A stretch of 64,000 bases of DNA from Bog-756 sp963828385 (GTDB taxonomy: Bacteria; Actinomycetota; Acidimicrobiia; Acidimicrobiales; RAAP-2). How positions within the stretch are numbered: position 1 is the first letter of the stretch; the number at the start of each line of letters is the position of its first letter. The notes under the pieces are model-generated. The model saw only the letters and a program-made list of their open reading frames with translations, was not told the DNA's origin and did not search any database. Made by a program: the position numbers and the translations under genes. This document shows positions 1-10,321 of the stretch, one piece after another. Location of the stretch: positions 744,001-808,000 of the forward strand of contig CAWHEF010000002.1 of NCBI GenBank assembly GCA_963828385.1, given 5' to 3'.

Positions 1-474
1 AGCCGGGTAGCCGGCTGACGGGGGCGGGTAGCCGCCCGAACCGTAGCCGCCCGGTTCGGCCTGACGGAGTGCCGAGGGCCCGCGGTACTCGCTCGATCCG
101 AGCCACAGGATGTACCAGAAGATGACGCTCAGGAGGACCAACCCCACCGTGAAGCCGCCACGGTGCCCGAAGCTCTTGGACACGTCGTGGAGGACGATGA
201 TGCTCAACACCAACAGCACGATCGTCCCGATGACCGGGACGAGCCCGATGAGCAACCACCACGCATACGAGCGTGGTCGCCCGACCATCTTCAGGATGAC
301 CACCACGTCGTAGATCGGGATGAACGCCGCCCAGGCCGGCTCCCCGTAGCTGCCGGCCTTCTTCAGCGTGCCGTAGACAGGCAGTGCGAACAGCAGATAG
401 ATCACGACATAGGCGATCACCAGACCGACCGACGCCCCAGAGCTCGACGTCGTTGCCGCCGTCAGCAGTCCCAT
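1..474 (-). CDS. DUF5684-type integral membrane protein (C-terminus beyond the window)
   Basis: Read on the minus strand from ATG at 474 there are 158 open codons running off the left edge. An AAGGAAGG ribosome binding site lies 3 nt before the ATG. Hydrophobic segments lie at about residues 16-34, 71-95 and 108-125, with a short semi-hydrophobic stretch (AWAAFIPIYDVVVILKMVG) between the first two. This pattern and the PIYD/LHDVSKSFG motifs are those of DUF5684 small membrane proteins of unknown function. After residue 138 the chain becomes a Gly/Tyr/Pro-rich cytoplasmic-type tail (PGGYGSGGYPPP). It faces away from recC, so the 235 bp between them should hold two divergent promoters; I recognise no clear boxes there. 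Confidence 0.7.
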   Translation of the reverse strand, partial: MGLLTAATTSSSGASVGLVIAYVVIYLLFALPVYGTLKKAGSYGEPAWAAFIPIYDVVVILKMVGRPRSYAWWLLIGLVPVIGTIVLLVLSIIVLHDVSKSFGHRGGFTVGLVLLSVIFWYILWLGSSEYRGPSALRQAEPGGYGSGGYPPPSAGYPA

Positions 475-709
475 GGTCCTTCCTTTCCCGGACCCAGACG
501 ACGGTCCGGTCGACACTGTGCGCCGCTGCCAGAGGGCCTGCCTTGCCGGATCGGCCCTTGCCAGAAGCTCTTGAATGAAGCACTGGTCCATCACCTGCTG
601 TCACCGATATCGGTCCGAACGCCCGGATGCTTGAGTCCGCCTTCGACGGTTCCGGTGGTGCGGCTGCCGGCCGGCCGGGCGACGCACCCCCTGTGTAGGG
701 TCGTTTTCC

Positions 710-3700
710 GTGATGCGCGTCTATACGGCCGACCGGGCTGAGCCCCTTGCTGCCCGGCTGGCCCAGGTGTACGCGGAGCGACAGCCCGATCCCTTCGCTG
801 CCGAGTGGCTCGCTGTGCCTTCGTTCGGCATGCGCCGTTGGCTGAACCTCGAGCTAGCCCGCCGGCTGGGCACATCGGCTGGACGTGCCGACGGCGTGGT
901 GGCCAACGTGACCGCCGCCCTCCCCGCAGATCTCCGCGGCGCGGTGCTCGATGCCGGTCGGTCCGACAGTGGCGTCGACCCCTGGCGACTCGACAGGCTC
1001 GTGTGGTCGGTGCTCGAGGCACTCGATGCCGGTGGCGACGATCCGCTGCTCGCTCCGGTCGGCGCCGCGCAGCCCGGAACCTCGACATATGCCAGGGCCA
1101 GACGGATCGCCGATCTCTTCGACCGCTACCATCTCCACCGGCCCGACATGGTGCGGACGTGGGCGGCGGCTGCCGACGTCGACGCGTCGGCGCGATCGCT
1201 CCCCGGTCATGCCCGCTGGCAGCCGCACCTCTGGAGAGAGGTGCGCGCCCGCATCGGCGACCCGAGTCCACCCGAGCGGTGGCCTGCCCTGCTGGCCGCG
1301 GTCGGCGAAGGCCGACTCGCGCTCGATCTGCCCGACCGACTGGTCTTCTTCGGTTTCACCATGCTTCCGGTCGGCGGCTTCCTCGATCTGGCGGCTGCCA
1401 TCGCCACCCATCGGGAGCTCCATGTCTTCTTGCTCCAGCCGGCGCACTTCCCCGCCGGCGACCTGTCGAGGGCGAGCGGGCTTAGCGGCGTCCCGCCGTG
1501 GTGGGAAGAGGGCGAAGGTCCGCTGACGCCCCCCGTCGGTCTGGCCCCGCCCCGTGGCGATGACCGGACCGCGGCTCTCGTAAACCACCCGCTCCTCCGC
1601 TCGTGGGGCAGGCTGCACCGAGAGACCGCCGTCCTCCTCACCGCCGCCGAGAGGACGATCATGCCGGCGCCCGAGCGCGTGATCGGCCATACGGATGAGG
1701 ACGGCGGGCAGCCGAGCACGCTCCTGCACCGGCTCCAGCGATCGATCAGGGAGAACCTGGCGCCGGCGGGAGACTTCCGGCCCGGGTCAGAGGACCGATC
1801 GATAGAGGTGCACTCGTGCTTCGGCCCGACGAGGCAGGCCGAGGTCCTGCGCGACGTCCTGCTTCACCTGCTCGGGCGGCCCGGCACGGCACTGACCGAG
1901 GACGACGTGCTCGTGGTCTGTCCGTCACTCGATCGCTTCGTCCCCCTTATCGAAGCGGCCTTCGGACCTTCGGCCGGGACCGGATCGGGCACCGGATCAG
2001 CGCCCGGGATCGAGGCCGACTCCGGTCGGTCCCCGGCACTCCGGTATCGGATCGCCGACCAGTCGATTCGTGCCGCCAACCCGATCCTGAACGCCACCTC
2101 GGCGCTGCTGGCCACGGCCGGCGGCCGGATGGACGCGGCGTCGGTGCTGGACCTCCTCTCACTCCCGCCCGTGCGACGGCGGCTCGGGTTCGACGACGAC
2201 TCGCTGTCCAAGATCACGACGTGGGTACAGGAGACCGGCGTCCGGTGGGGCATCGACGCCGAGCATCGCGGTCGCTTCGGCGTGCCCCGGACCCTGCACG
2301 GATACTCCTGGCGGTCGGCGCTCGACCGGATCCTCATCGGTACCGCCGTCCACCAGGGGGATCTGGCCGTCGCCGTCGGCGATGTCGTCCCCTACGACGT
2401 CGAAGGGCTCGACTCCGAGCTGGCCGGGAAGCTGGCCGAAGCCGTGTGGCGCGTCTCCGCGCTGGCAGCGGGGGTTTCGTCGCCGCGACCGGTCGGGGCG
2501 TGGATGGAGGGGCTGTCTCGCGTCTGCAGGTCGCTGTTCGACGCCGAATGGGACGCTCGGTGGCAGCTCGACGCACTGGAACAGGTGCTCGCCTCCATCG
2601 AGCAGTCATCGGAGACCGGCGGCACACCCTCATCGGTACCGATCTCCTATGCCGACGTCGTGGCCCTGTTCGATGAGGCGGTCGACGACATGCATGGTCG
2701 CCCCGACTACTTCCGGGGCGGCATCACCGTCACGTCGACCACTCCACTCCGCTGGGTGCCCTTTCGGGTGGTCTGCCTGCTCGGGATGGACCAGGGGGCG
2801 TTCAGTCCCGTGACCGCCTCGGCCGACGACCTGGCGGCAGCGACTCCCCGGCTGGGTGACCCCGACCGGCGGGCCGAGCTGCGCGGCTCACTGCTCGAGG
2901 CGGTGTTGGCCGCCGGCGACCATCTCGTCGTGCTGCGCGACGGATGGGACGTCCGCACCAGCCAGCGTGTCCCGCCCTCGATCGTGACGGCGGAGCTGGT
3001 GGACGCGGTCGTGGCCATGGTCGACCCCGCCGAGCAGGAGGCGGCGGAGTCGAGGCTCGATACAGAACAGCCCCGCCACACGTTCGACGAGCGCAACTTC
3101 GCCATCGGCGGAGTGGTGCCAGGGCAGGCGTGGAGCTTCGATCGGAGTGATCTGGCCGGGGCCGAGGCCGCCCGGCGGCGCCCGGAGGACCCGCCACCCT
3201 TCCTCCCCGAGCTGCTCGATCCCCCTGCCTCCGAGGTCGTCGAGCTCGGACAGCTGCGGAGCTTCCTGAAGGACCCGGTCGCCTATTTTCTCGCCCACCG
3301 GCTCGACGTAAGGCTCCCGACGAAGCCCGATGGGATCTCGGGCGGTCTTCCCGTTTCGTTGAGCCCGCTCGAGGAATGGAAGGTCGCCGACGACCTGATC
3401 GAAGCGAGGATGGCCGGGATCGACACATCGAGGTGGCGCGCTGTCGAGCTCGGCCGGGGCACGTTGCCGCCGGGGTCTTTCGGTGAGCGGTTGGTCGACA
3501 AGGTCGTCGACACCGTCGAGATGATCGTGGAGGCTGCCCAGCGGTGTGGCCTGCGGGCCGGTCATGACGACGCATGTGACGTCGACCTGACACTGGACGA
3601 CGGCACCAGGATCGTCGGATCGGTACCGCTCGTGCTCCCTCGACCGTCCCCCGGCCCCGCCTGCGTCACCTATTCGAAGGAGAAGGGCTGGCACCTCGTC

Positions 3701-4168
3701 TCCCTCTGGCTCGACCTGATCGTCCTGACCCTGACCGATCCCGAGGTGAGCTGGCAAGCGGTGAACGTCGCCCGCGATCCGAAGGGCGACGGCCATCCGG
3801 CCGCCGTCCGCCGCTACCGGGTCGCGGGTAGAAGCCCCACTGAGGTCGCCTCGACGGCGCGGCGGGCCATGCAGGTGGCCATCGACTGCTACCGCCGGGG
3901 GATGCGCGAGCCGATACCCCTGTTCCGTGATTTCTCGTACGAGGTCCACGCCCGGAAGCGTTCGCCGACGTGGGGGGGTTCCCGGGGGTACGAACCGGGG
4001 AATAAGCCGGCGGTCAGGGTCGTCTTCGGAGACCTCACCGATGATCAGGTGCGGTCGCTGCCGCCCCGGCCCGGAGATCCGCCCCCCGGAGTGTGCGGGT
4101 CCGACCGGGTGGCCCGGTTCGCCGACTATCTCTACGGCACCGTCGACCTCACGCTGGAGGAGGTATGA
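710..4168 (+). CDS. recC: RecC, exodeoxyribonuclease V gamma subunit
   Basis: The 1152-residue product is the usual length for RecC, the subunit of RecBCD that recognises Chi and carries an inactivated helicase/nuclease fold. The N-terminal SFGMRRWLNLELARRLG is the family's opening motif, SCFGPTRQAEVLRDVLL at about residue 365 corresponds to the conserved S-x-C-H-S-x-x-R-E-V-E region, and the C-terminal third (from about 840) is the degenerate nuclease-like domain. The start is GTG 710, with ATG 713 one codon later as an alternative. The stop overlaps the recB start (ATGA at 4165), so the genes are translationally coupled. RecBCD repairs double-strand breaks and degrades linear foreign DNA in the cytoplasm. 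Confidence 0.93.
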   Translation: MMRVYTADRAEPLAARLAQVYAERQPDPFAAEWLAVPSFGMRRWLNLELARRLGTSAGRADGVVANVTAALPADLRGAVLDAGRSDSGVDPWRLDRLVWSVLEALDAGGDDPLLAPVGAAQPGTSTYARARRIADLFDRYHLHRPDMVRTWAAAADVDASARSLPGHARWQPHLWREVRARIGDPSPPERWPALLAAVGEGRLALDLPDRLVFFGFTMLPVGGFLDLAAAIATHRELHVFLLQPAHFPAGDLSRASGLSGVPPWWEEGEGPLTPPVGLAPPRGDDRTAALVNHPLLRSWGRLHRETAVLLTAAERTIMPAPERVIGHTDEDGGQPSTLLHRLQRSIRENLAPAGDFRPGSEDRSIEVHSCFGPTRQAEVLRDVLLHLLGRPGTALTEDDVLVVCPSLDRFVPLIEAAFGPSAGTGSGTGSAPGIEADSGRSPALRYRIADQSIRAANPILNATSALLATAGGRMDAASVLDLLSLPPVRRRLGFDDDSLSKITTWVQETGVRWGIDAEHRGRFGVPRTLHGYSWRSALDRILIGTAVHQGDLAVAVGDVVPYDVEGLDSELAGKLAEAVWRVSALAAGVSSPRPVGAWMEGLSRVCRSLFDAEWDARWQLDALEQVLASIEQSSETGGTPSSVPISYADVVALFDEAVDDMHGRPDYFRGGITVTSTTPLRWVPFRVVCLLGMDQGAFSPVTASADDLAAATPRLGDPDRRAELRGSLLEAVLAAGDHLVVLRDGWDVRTSQRVPPSIVTAELVDAVVAMVDPAEQEAAESRLDTEQPRHTFDERNFAIGGVVPGQAWSFDRSDLAGAEAARRRPEDPPPFLPELLDPPASEVVELGQLRSFLKDPVAYFLAHRLDVRLPTKPDGISGGLPVSLSPLEEWKVADDLIEARMAGIDTSRWRAVELGRGTLPPGSFGERLVDKVVDTVEMIVEAAQRCGLRAGHDDACDVDLTLDDGTRIVGSVPLVLPRPSPGPACVTYSKEKGWHLVSLWLDLIVLTLTDPEVSWQAVNVARDPKGDGHPAAVRRYRVAGRSPTEVASTARRAMQVAIDCYRRGMREPIPLFRDFSYEVHARKRSPTWGGSRGYEPGNKPAVRVVFGDLTDDQVRSLPPRPGDPPPGVCGSDRVARFADYLYGTVDLTLEEV

Positions 4169-7100
4169 GGGTGGTCGAGGAGATGACCCGTCACGGCCAG
4201 GAAACTCCGCTGCCACTGCGCCGTCTGGCCATCGAGGCCAGTGCCGGTACGGGCAAGACCTACGCCCTGGCCGATCTCGCCGTGCGGTTCGTGGCCGAGC
4301 GCGGCGTACCCGTGTCCGAGCTGCTGATGGTGACGTTCACCCGGGCGGCCACCGGCGAATTGCGGGACCGGGTGCGATCGCGGCTCATCGAGGTCGCCAC
4401 TCGCCTCGAGCACGCCGCCGACGCTCGCCATCCCTGTGGCGATCCCACCGACGGGGACGACGGTGCCGGGCCCGATGACGGGCCCTCGGGACGAGCAGGC
4501 GACGGCGACCCGCTCATCGACTACCTGGCCGCTTCCGACCCGGCGCTCCGGGCTCATCGGCTGAAGGAGGCGGTCGCCGAGTTCGACCAGGCCACCGTGA
4601 CCACCATCCACGGGTTCGCCCGGCAGGTCCGGAGTGCCCTCGGGGCCAGTGCCGGAGTGGATCCCGACGCCCACGTCGAAGACGACGAGAACGGCATGCT
4701 CGAGGAGGTCTGCTCCGATGTGCTGGCCGCTGCTGCCATGTCGCATGCGGCCACGGAGCTCCCGACCTTCGCCGGGCTGACCGCGGCCACGAGGCAACGG
4801 GCCGGACGAGCCGACATGGAGGTCGTCCCCGGCCCGGGGATCTCGGGGCGGCGCCGGACGGCATCCTGTTCGCCGAGCTCGTCAGGGAGTCGGTGGACCA
4901 GATGGCCCACCGACGTCGGGTGGCGGGTGTCCGCAGCTTCGACGAGCTGCTGACCGAACTGGCCGGCGCCCTCTCGGGCCCCGGTTCAGCTGCAGTAGTC
5001 GACTCGCTGCGCAGCCGGTTCAGCGTGTCCCTGATCGACGAGTTCCAGGACACCGACGCTGTGCAGTGGCAGATCTTCGACACCCTGTTCGGGGCGGTCG
5101 GCTCCGACACCGTCCTGGTGCTGGTGGGCGACCCCAAGCAGGCCATCTACGGCTTCCGTGGCGGCGACGTGCATACGTATCTCGCCGCCGTGTCGAGCGG
5201 CGGCGGGATGGAGCGTCGCTCCCTGGCTGTGAACTGGCGCTCGGACGATGGCGTACTCGGCGCGCTCGACGTGCTGCTCGACGGGTCGTCCTTCGGGGAC
5301 GAGCGCATCGCCTTCACGCCGGTGGAGCCGGCAGCGCGGAACGTGGGGCGGCGACTGCGTGGGCTCGACGGCGGTGAGCTCCCCGCCTTGTCGGTGCGGG
5401 TGGCCGCCGGACCGGCCCTGGTGGAGCGCGCCACCCAGCGCGGCAAGTCGCTCAAAAAGGGGATCGTGCTCGAGGCTGTCGCTCTCGATCTCGCTGCCGA
5501 GGTGCGTCGATTGCTCACACAGGGGATGGTTCCCTCAGCCTACGGTGACGCCGAGTACCGTCGGGTACGCCCCATGGACATCGGTGTGCTGGTCAACACC
5601 GGAACAGAGGCGGCCGCGTTCCACGAAGCCCTCGACGCACAAGGCGTGCCGGCGGTGCTGTCCAATGCGGGGAGCGTGCTCGATGCGCCCGCAGCCGACC
5701 AGGTTCGGCGGCTGCTCGAGGCTCTGGCCCGGCCCGCTGATCATCGTCGGGCCCGGGCCTTCGCTCTTTCCTGGTTCGGGGGATGGACCGCCGAGGCAGT
5801 GGCGACGGCCGCCGAGTCCGACCTCGCCGGCCTGCACGAGCAGCTGCACGACTGGTCGGCGCAGCTCGCTGTCAATCCGGTCACTGATGTGCTCGCCCGG
5901 ATCCGCGACGAGTGCGGCGTGGTCGCAACCGTCCTCGGCGCCCCCCACGGTCAGAGGAACATGACCGACATCGATCACATCACCGAGCTCCTGTGCGCGG
6001 CGAGCCCGACCGGAGGGTCCACGGTGTCCCGCCTCATGGGCGTGTTGGACACGGCGCCGGCCCACGAGGACGATACCGAGGTCGAAGGGGACGTGACCGA
6101 GCGGAGGATCGAGTCCGAAGCGGAAGCCGTCCAGATCATGACGGTGTGGCGGGCGAAAGGCCTGGAGTTCCCGATCGTCTGCCTTCCGACGCTTTGGAGT
6201 TGGAACGCCAAATGGGAGAAGCCGGTGCGGTTCATCGATCCGCGCACCGGTGCGCACACACTCGACGTCACCGGGGGGGAACCCTGGCCCGACGCAGAGA
6301 GCGGAAGGGCGCGGAAGGAACGGTCATCGGCCGAGCACGCGGGGGAACGCCAGCGCCTGCTCTACGTGGCGCTGACCAGGGCCTCCCACCGCACCACGAT
6401 CTGGTGGGCGAACGGCGAACAGAGCAACAGGACGGCTCTCGCCCGGGTGCTGTTCTGCCGCCAGGGCGGCCCGACGGGGTCCGTGGCGTCCGCCGTCGCC
6501 GTCCCTCCGCCCACCGAGGTCCCAGAGTGCCTGTCCCCGCTGGTGGACGAGGCCGCAGGAGCCATCGCCGTCACTTCGTTCGACACCGGGCCGTCTCCAT
6601 CCGACCGATGGACGGATGACGACCGACCCCAAGTCCGCCCTGAGCTGTCGGTAGCCCCCTTCACCGCCCGACCGGACCGGTCCCGGTGCCGGTGGTCGTT
6701 CTCGCTGATGGCCCGGTTCGCCGACCGCGGCCGGGTGGACCCGTTCGACCCGTCGTCGGGGGATGGGGGGGCCGGCGACGAATGGCCCGATCCATCCGAT
6801 GGCGCCGCCGAAGACGATGGCACTGCCGAAGACGATGGCGCTGCCGAAGACGATGGCACTGCCGAAGACGATGGCACTGCCGAAGACGATGGCACCGCCG
6901 GGGTTGGGCTCGAAGGAGGGACCGGCGACCCGACGGGACCGGCCGCATCGACACGAGCACAGCCGGAGGGACGCGAGCGGCCTCTCTCCTGTCTGGCGGG
7001 CGGGACGGAGTTCGGAACGTGCGTCCACGGCGTGCTCGAGCTGGTCGATTTCGCCGCCGCCGACCCGCGTGCCAGTCTCGACACCGCCGTCGAGCTGCAG

Positions 7101-7838
7101 CTGTCCCGTCGGCCGATCGACATCACGGCTCTCGATCCCGGGGAGGCATCGGGATCCGATGCTCGCCGCCTGATCGTCAACGGCCTCCTCGACGCGCTCG
7201 GCGCGCCACTCGGCCCTCTTGTCGCAGCGCCGTGCCTCGCCGCCGTGGACCGGCGCGACCGGTTGAACGAGGTCTCCTTCGAGCTCCCCCTGGCCGGATC
7301 GGGCCGATCGGCCACGGTGGCGGAGATCGGGCAGCTGGTGGTGTCCCATCTCGACCCCGCCGATCCGCTGCTGGGCTGGGCTCGGGACCTCGCCGAAGAC
7401 CGGATCGACGTGTCGTTGGCGGGACACCTGACGGGCTCCATCGACCTGGTGCTGCGGAGCGGCGACGACCCGCAGCGCTTTGTCGTCGCCGACTACAAGA
7501 CCAACGTCCTGACGCCTCGCGGACTGCCACCGTCGATGGACCACTACGGGGCGGGGTCCATGGCCGCAGCCATGGCCCAACACGACTATCCACTCCAGGC
7601 CCTGCTCTACGAGGTGGCCCTCCACCGCTATCTGCGCTGGAGGCTCGAAGGCTACGAGCCCGCCTCGAACCTCGGGGGAGCGGTCTACCTCTTCCTCCGG
7701 GGCATGAGAAGTCCGGCCTCCGACACGCGCCAGGGGCCGGCGTCGCCTCCCGGTGTGTTCAGCTGGGCCGTCCCGTCCGCTCTGGTCGTGGCCGTGAGCG
7801 ACCTCCTCGACGGATCGATGTCCAGGGTGGAGGCGTGA
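4165..7838 (+). CDS. recB: RecB, exodeoxyribonuclease V beta subunit (one frameshift)
   Basis: RecB is the 3'-5' UvrD-type helicase plus nuclease subunit. The N-terminal part carries Walker A (ASAGTGKTYALA) and TTIHGF; after the shift come LIDEFQDTD (Walker B), GDPKQAIYGFRGGD, RAKGLEFPIVCLPTLW and the C-terminal nuclease motif VVADYKTN. Both parts are normal RecB, but they lie in different frames: the first ends at about 4840 and the second is open from there to 7838. The span is 3674 nt, one base short of a multiple of three, so one missing base near the G run at 4836-4839 restores a ~1224-residue protein. A non-conserved acidic repeat lies at about residues 880-910. ATGA overlap with recC and GTGA overlap with recD. 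Confidence 0.88.
6804..6893 (+). repeat. Five 18-bp in-frame tandem repeats in recB
   Basis: Five copies of an 18-bp unit (xxx-GCCGAAGACGATGGC, first codon GCC, ACT or GCT) run without interruption and encode (A/T)AEDDG five times. The stretch sits between the helicase and nuclease regions, a natural linker position, so copy number could vary without harming either domain. Confidence 0.9.
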
Positions 7839-9854
7839 CCGTGTCGGGCCCGGCGGACCCGATGGCCGTCCCCGGGCGTGTGGCCTTTCTCGCCCCCTTC
7901 GTGGCCGCCGGCATCTTCGGCTCCTACGAGGTGCACCTGGCCGAGGCCGTGACCCGCCTCGTACCGTCGACGACCGACGAGGTCGCGCTCGGCACTGGCC
8001 GTCGTTGCCCGGAGGTCGTTCCACGGAAGCGTGTGCGTGCGCTGCAGCCGGCCCGACGGCATCGCCGTTCCCGAAGGGGGAGCAGATTCACAACGGGCCG
8101 CCGCCGGGGTGGCAGCGCCTAGGTGGCCCGACCCCGCAGCCTGGGTTGCCGCCGTCGAGCAGTCGGAGGCGGTGGCGTCCGGGCACGGAGCGAACAGAGC
8201 CGGGGTGAGCGGGGACGGAACGTCCGGGGAGGCGCCGGATGGTCCGCGGACGCCGCTCGTCCTCGATGGAGGACGGCTCTACCTCCAGCGGTACTGGCAC
8301 TACGAGCAGCAGGTCGCCGACCAGATTCGCCGCCGGGTCCGGTCGCAGGCGACCCGTGGCCTCGTGGACCAGTGGGAAGCGTCAGCGATCCTCGACTCCG
8401 TGCTCGGTCCGGCACCTGCCGATGCCACCGACGACCAACGCGGCGCCATACGCCGGGGCCTCACCTCACCGGTGTCGATCATCGCCGGCGGCCCCGGGAC
8501 CGGGAAGTCCTACACCGTGGCCGGGCTCCTCGCCGCCGCCCGCATGGCTGCCGATCAGTCGGGCACGCGCCTGCAGGTGGGCCTGGCCGCTCCCACGGCC
8601 AAGGCGGCACAACGGCTGCGCGACGCCGTCCACTCGGGTACGGCGACCCTTGCCGCCTCCGGTGCGCTGGGGGACGAGCTGGCCGAGTACCTGGCCGCTT
8701 CGGACGCCGTCACCCTGCACCGCCTGCTCAGGGTCGGGGGTGACGGCCGGTTCGTCCACGACCGTCGTGATCCCCTCCCGCACCATCTGGTGGTGGTGGA
8801 CGAGGCATCGATGGTCGACCTGTCCATGATGGCGCACCTCCTCGAGGCCCTCCGTCCCGACGCCCGTCTCGTCCTGGTCGGTGACCCCAACCAGCTGGTC
8901 AGCATCGAGGCGGGGACGGTGCTCTCCGACCTGGTCGGCCCGACGGAGCCTGAGGTCGAGCCCGGTCGTCGGGCGGTCACTCCTTCGGTCGGCGGCTCCG
9001 CCTCCGGTTGGGTCTGCGACCCGACCCGGGGCGCCCTGACATCAACCGATCCCACGTCGTCACCGCTGATCGGGCGGGTGACCGTGCTGCGCCGGATGTA
9101 CCGGTTCAAGGCCGGCTCACCCATCGCCGAGATCGCAGACGCGGTGCGAACCGGCCGGGCCGATCAGGTCGTGGACCTGCTCAGGGCAGACGATGACGAG
9201 GTGCGCTGGATCGATGACCCTGGAGGGCCGGAGACCGATGAGCTGTTGGAGGAGTTGATCGAGTCGGGGGCGGGCGTGGTCGACGCCGCCCGCCGCGGTG
9301 ATGCCCGCGCCGCGCTCGCTGCGGCAAACGACACGAAGGTGCTGACCGGCGTGCACCGTGGCCCCTACGGGCTCCGTCGCTTCAACGAGCAGATCGATCT
9401 CGGCGTGCAGAGGAGGACCCGAGGGTCCGACCGGCCGGCCCGGTGGTTCGTGGGCCGGCCGGTGATGGTGACGGCCAATGATCCCGACACCGGCGTCGTC
9501 AACGGCGATGTGGGAGTGGTGGTGGAGGGGCCCGACGGCCTTCTCGTCGTCTTCGATCGAGACCGGGCGGGCGAGGAGCGCGCCGTGGCCCCCTACCGTC
9601 TCGACCAGGTGGAGACGTGCTGGGCCGTGACCATCCACAGGAGCCAGGGTTCCGAGTTCCGGCACGCCGTGGTGTCGCTTCCGCTGGCCGATTCCCCGGT
9701 CCTCACCCGCCAGCTGCTCTACACGGCCGTGACCCGGGGCCGGGAACGGCTCACCGTCGTCGGGACCGAGGATGTGGTCCGGATCGCCGTCGAGCGACCC
9801 CTGGACCGGGCATCGGGCCTGCGCGACCTGCTGTGGCCGGACCGGCAGGGTTAA
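7835..9854 (+). CDS. recD: RecD, exodeoxyribonuclease V alpha subunit (one frameshift)
   Basis: RecD is the 5'-3' SF1B helicase of RecBCD. The first 52 or so codons (start GTG 7835, overlapping the recB stop) are in one frame and contain the N-terminal interaction domain (AFLAPFVAAGIFGSYEVHLAEA). The rest continues in the next frame from about 7992 and contains Walker A (GGPGTGKSYTVAG), Walker B (VVVDEASMVDL), GDPNQLVSIEAG and the UvrD-C motif VTIHRSQGSEF. The span is 2020 nt, one base over a multiple of three; removing one G of the GG at 7991-7992 gives a continuous ~672-residue protein (EVALALAVVARRSFHGSVC). The C-terminus (ASGLRDLLWPDRQG) is typical of the family. Confidence 0.88.
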
Positions 9855-9857
9855 CGC

Positions 9858-9959
9858 TTGCCGTTGCTTACAGCATTCGCGTCAATCAACAAATGGAGGA
9901 TCTGCTTCAGATGGACCTCCGCAGGACCTGAAGACGTGGAAATTGTCGACTATCACTGA
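9858..9959 (+). pseudogene. HigB (RelE-like) toxin remnant, C-terminal third only
   Basis: Directly after the recD stop the sequence encodes YSIRVNQQ (9869-9892) and, after one extra A at 9893, WRICFRWTSAGPEDVEIVD and YH before TGA 9957-9959. This is the conserved C-terminus of HigB-family mRNA-interferase toxins (YSIRINxQWRICFxW ... DVEIVDYH). The N-terminal 55-60 residues are absent: recD's own stop is only a few bases upstream. The toxin gene is therefore truncated and also frameshifted, leaving the antitoxin downstream without a partner. No start codon or ribosome binding site serves this remnant. Confidence 0.75.
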
Positions 9960-9967
9960 GAGGAAAG

Positions 9968-10273
9968 ATGGCGCGTACTGCTCCGGCCATACCCCCGATC
10001 CACCCAGGCGACGTCCTGATGGACGACTATCTGGAGCCCCTGGGCGTGACCCAGCACAAGCTGGCGATTGCCATCGGAGTTCCACCCAGACGCATCAATG
10101 AGATCGTCCACGGAAAGCGTCGCATCACGGCTGACACCGCTCTCCGGATGGCGCGGTACTTCAGAACATTCGAGCGGTTCTGGATGAACCTACAGGGGCG
10201 CTATGACCTCGAGGTCGAGCGCGACCGACTCATCGACACCCTTGATGAGATCCAGCCACTCGAGAGCGCATGA
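9968..10273 (+). CDS. higA: HigA-family antitoxin (XRE helix-turn-helix), orphan
   Basis: The 101-residue protein is a typical HigA/VapI antitoxin: IPPIHPGDVLMDDYLEPLG at the N-terminus, an XRE helix-turn-helix at about residues 31-57 (TQHKLAIAIGVPPRRINEIV) and the signature GKRRITADTALRMARYF followed by FWMNLQGRYDLE. It normally binds and neutralises the RelE-like toxin HigB and represses the operon. GAGAGGAAAG precedes the ATG. The normal gene order toxin-antitoxin is visible, but the toxin upstream is only a remnant. The protein could persist as a DNA-binding regulator or simply as a leftover. Confidence 0.88.
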   Translation: MARTAPAIPPIHPGDVLMDDYLEPLGVTQHKLAIAIGVPPRRINEIVHGKRRITADTALRMARYFRTFERFWMNLQGRYDLEVERDRLIDTLDEIQPLESA

Positions 10274-10321
10274 TCGGCCCGGACCCGGCCTGACCCGGAC
10301 CAGGGCTCAGTCGCGTCCTGA

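Noticed and set aside
6804..6893. Tandem repeats considered as a CRISPR array
   Set aside because: Units are contiguous, 18 bp, without spacers and in frame within recB; no cas genes in the window.
6324..8024. 566-codon minus-strand frame opposite recB, with a repeat of GSAIVF units
   Set aside because: The repeat is just the reverse reading of the in-frame recB minisatellite; helicase and nuclease motifs lie on the plus strand.
710..9854. recBCD with two shifts considered as a genuinely inactivated nuclease
   Set aside because: All motifs on both sides of each shift are intact, and similar single-base shifts occur throughout the window, so sequence error is more likely.
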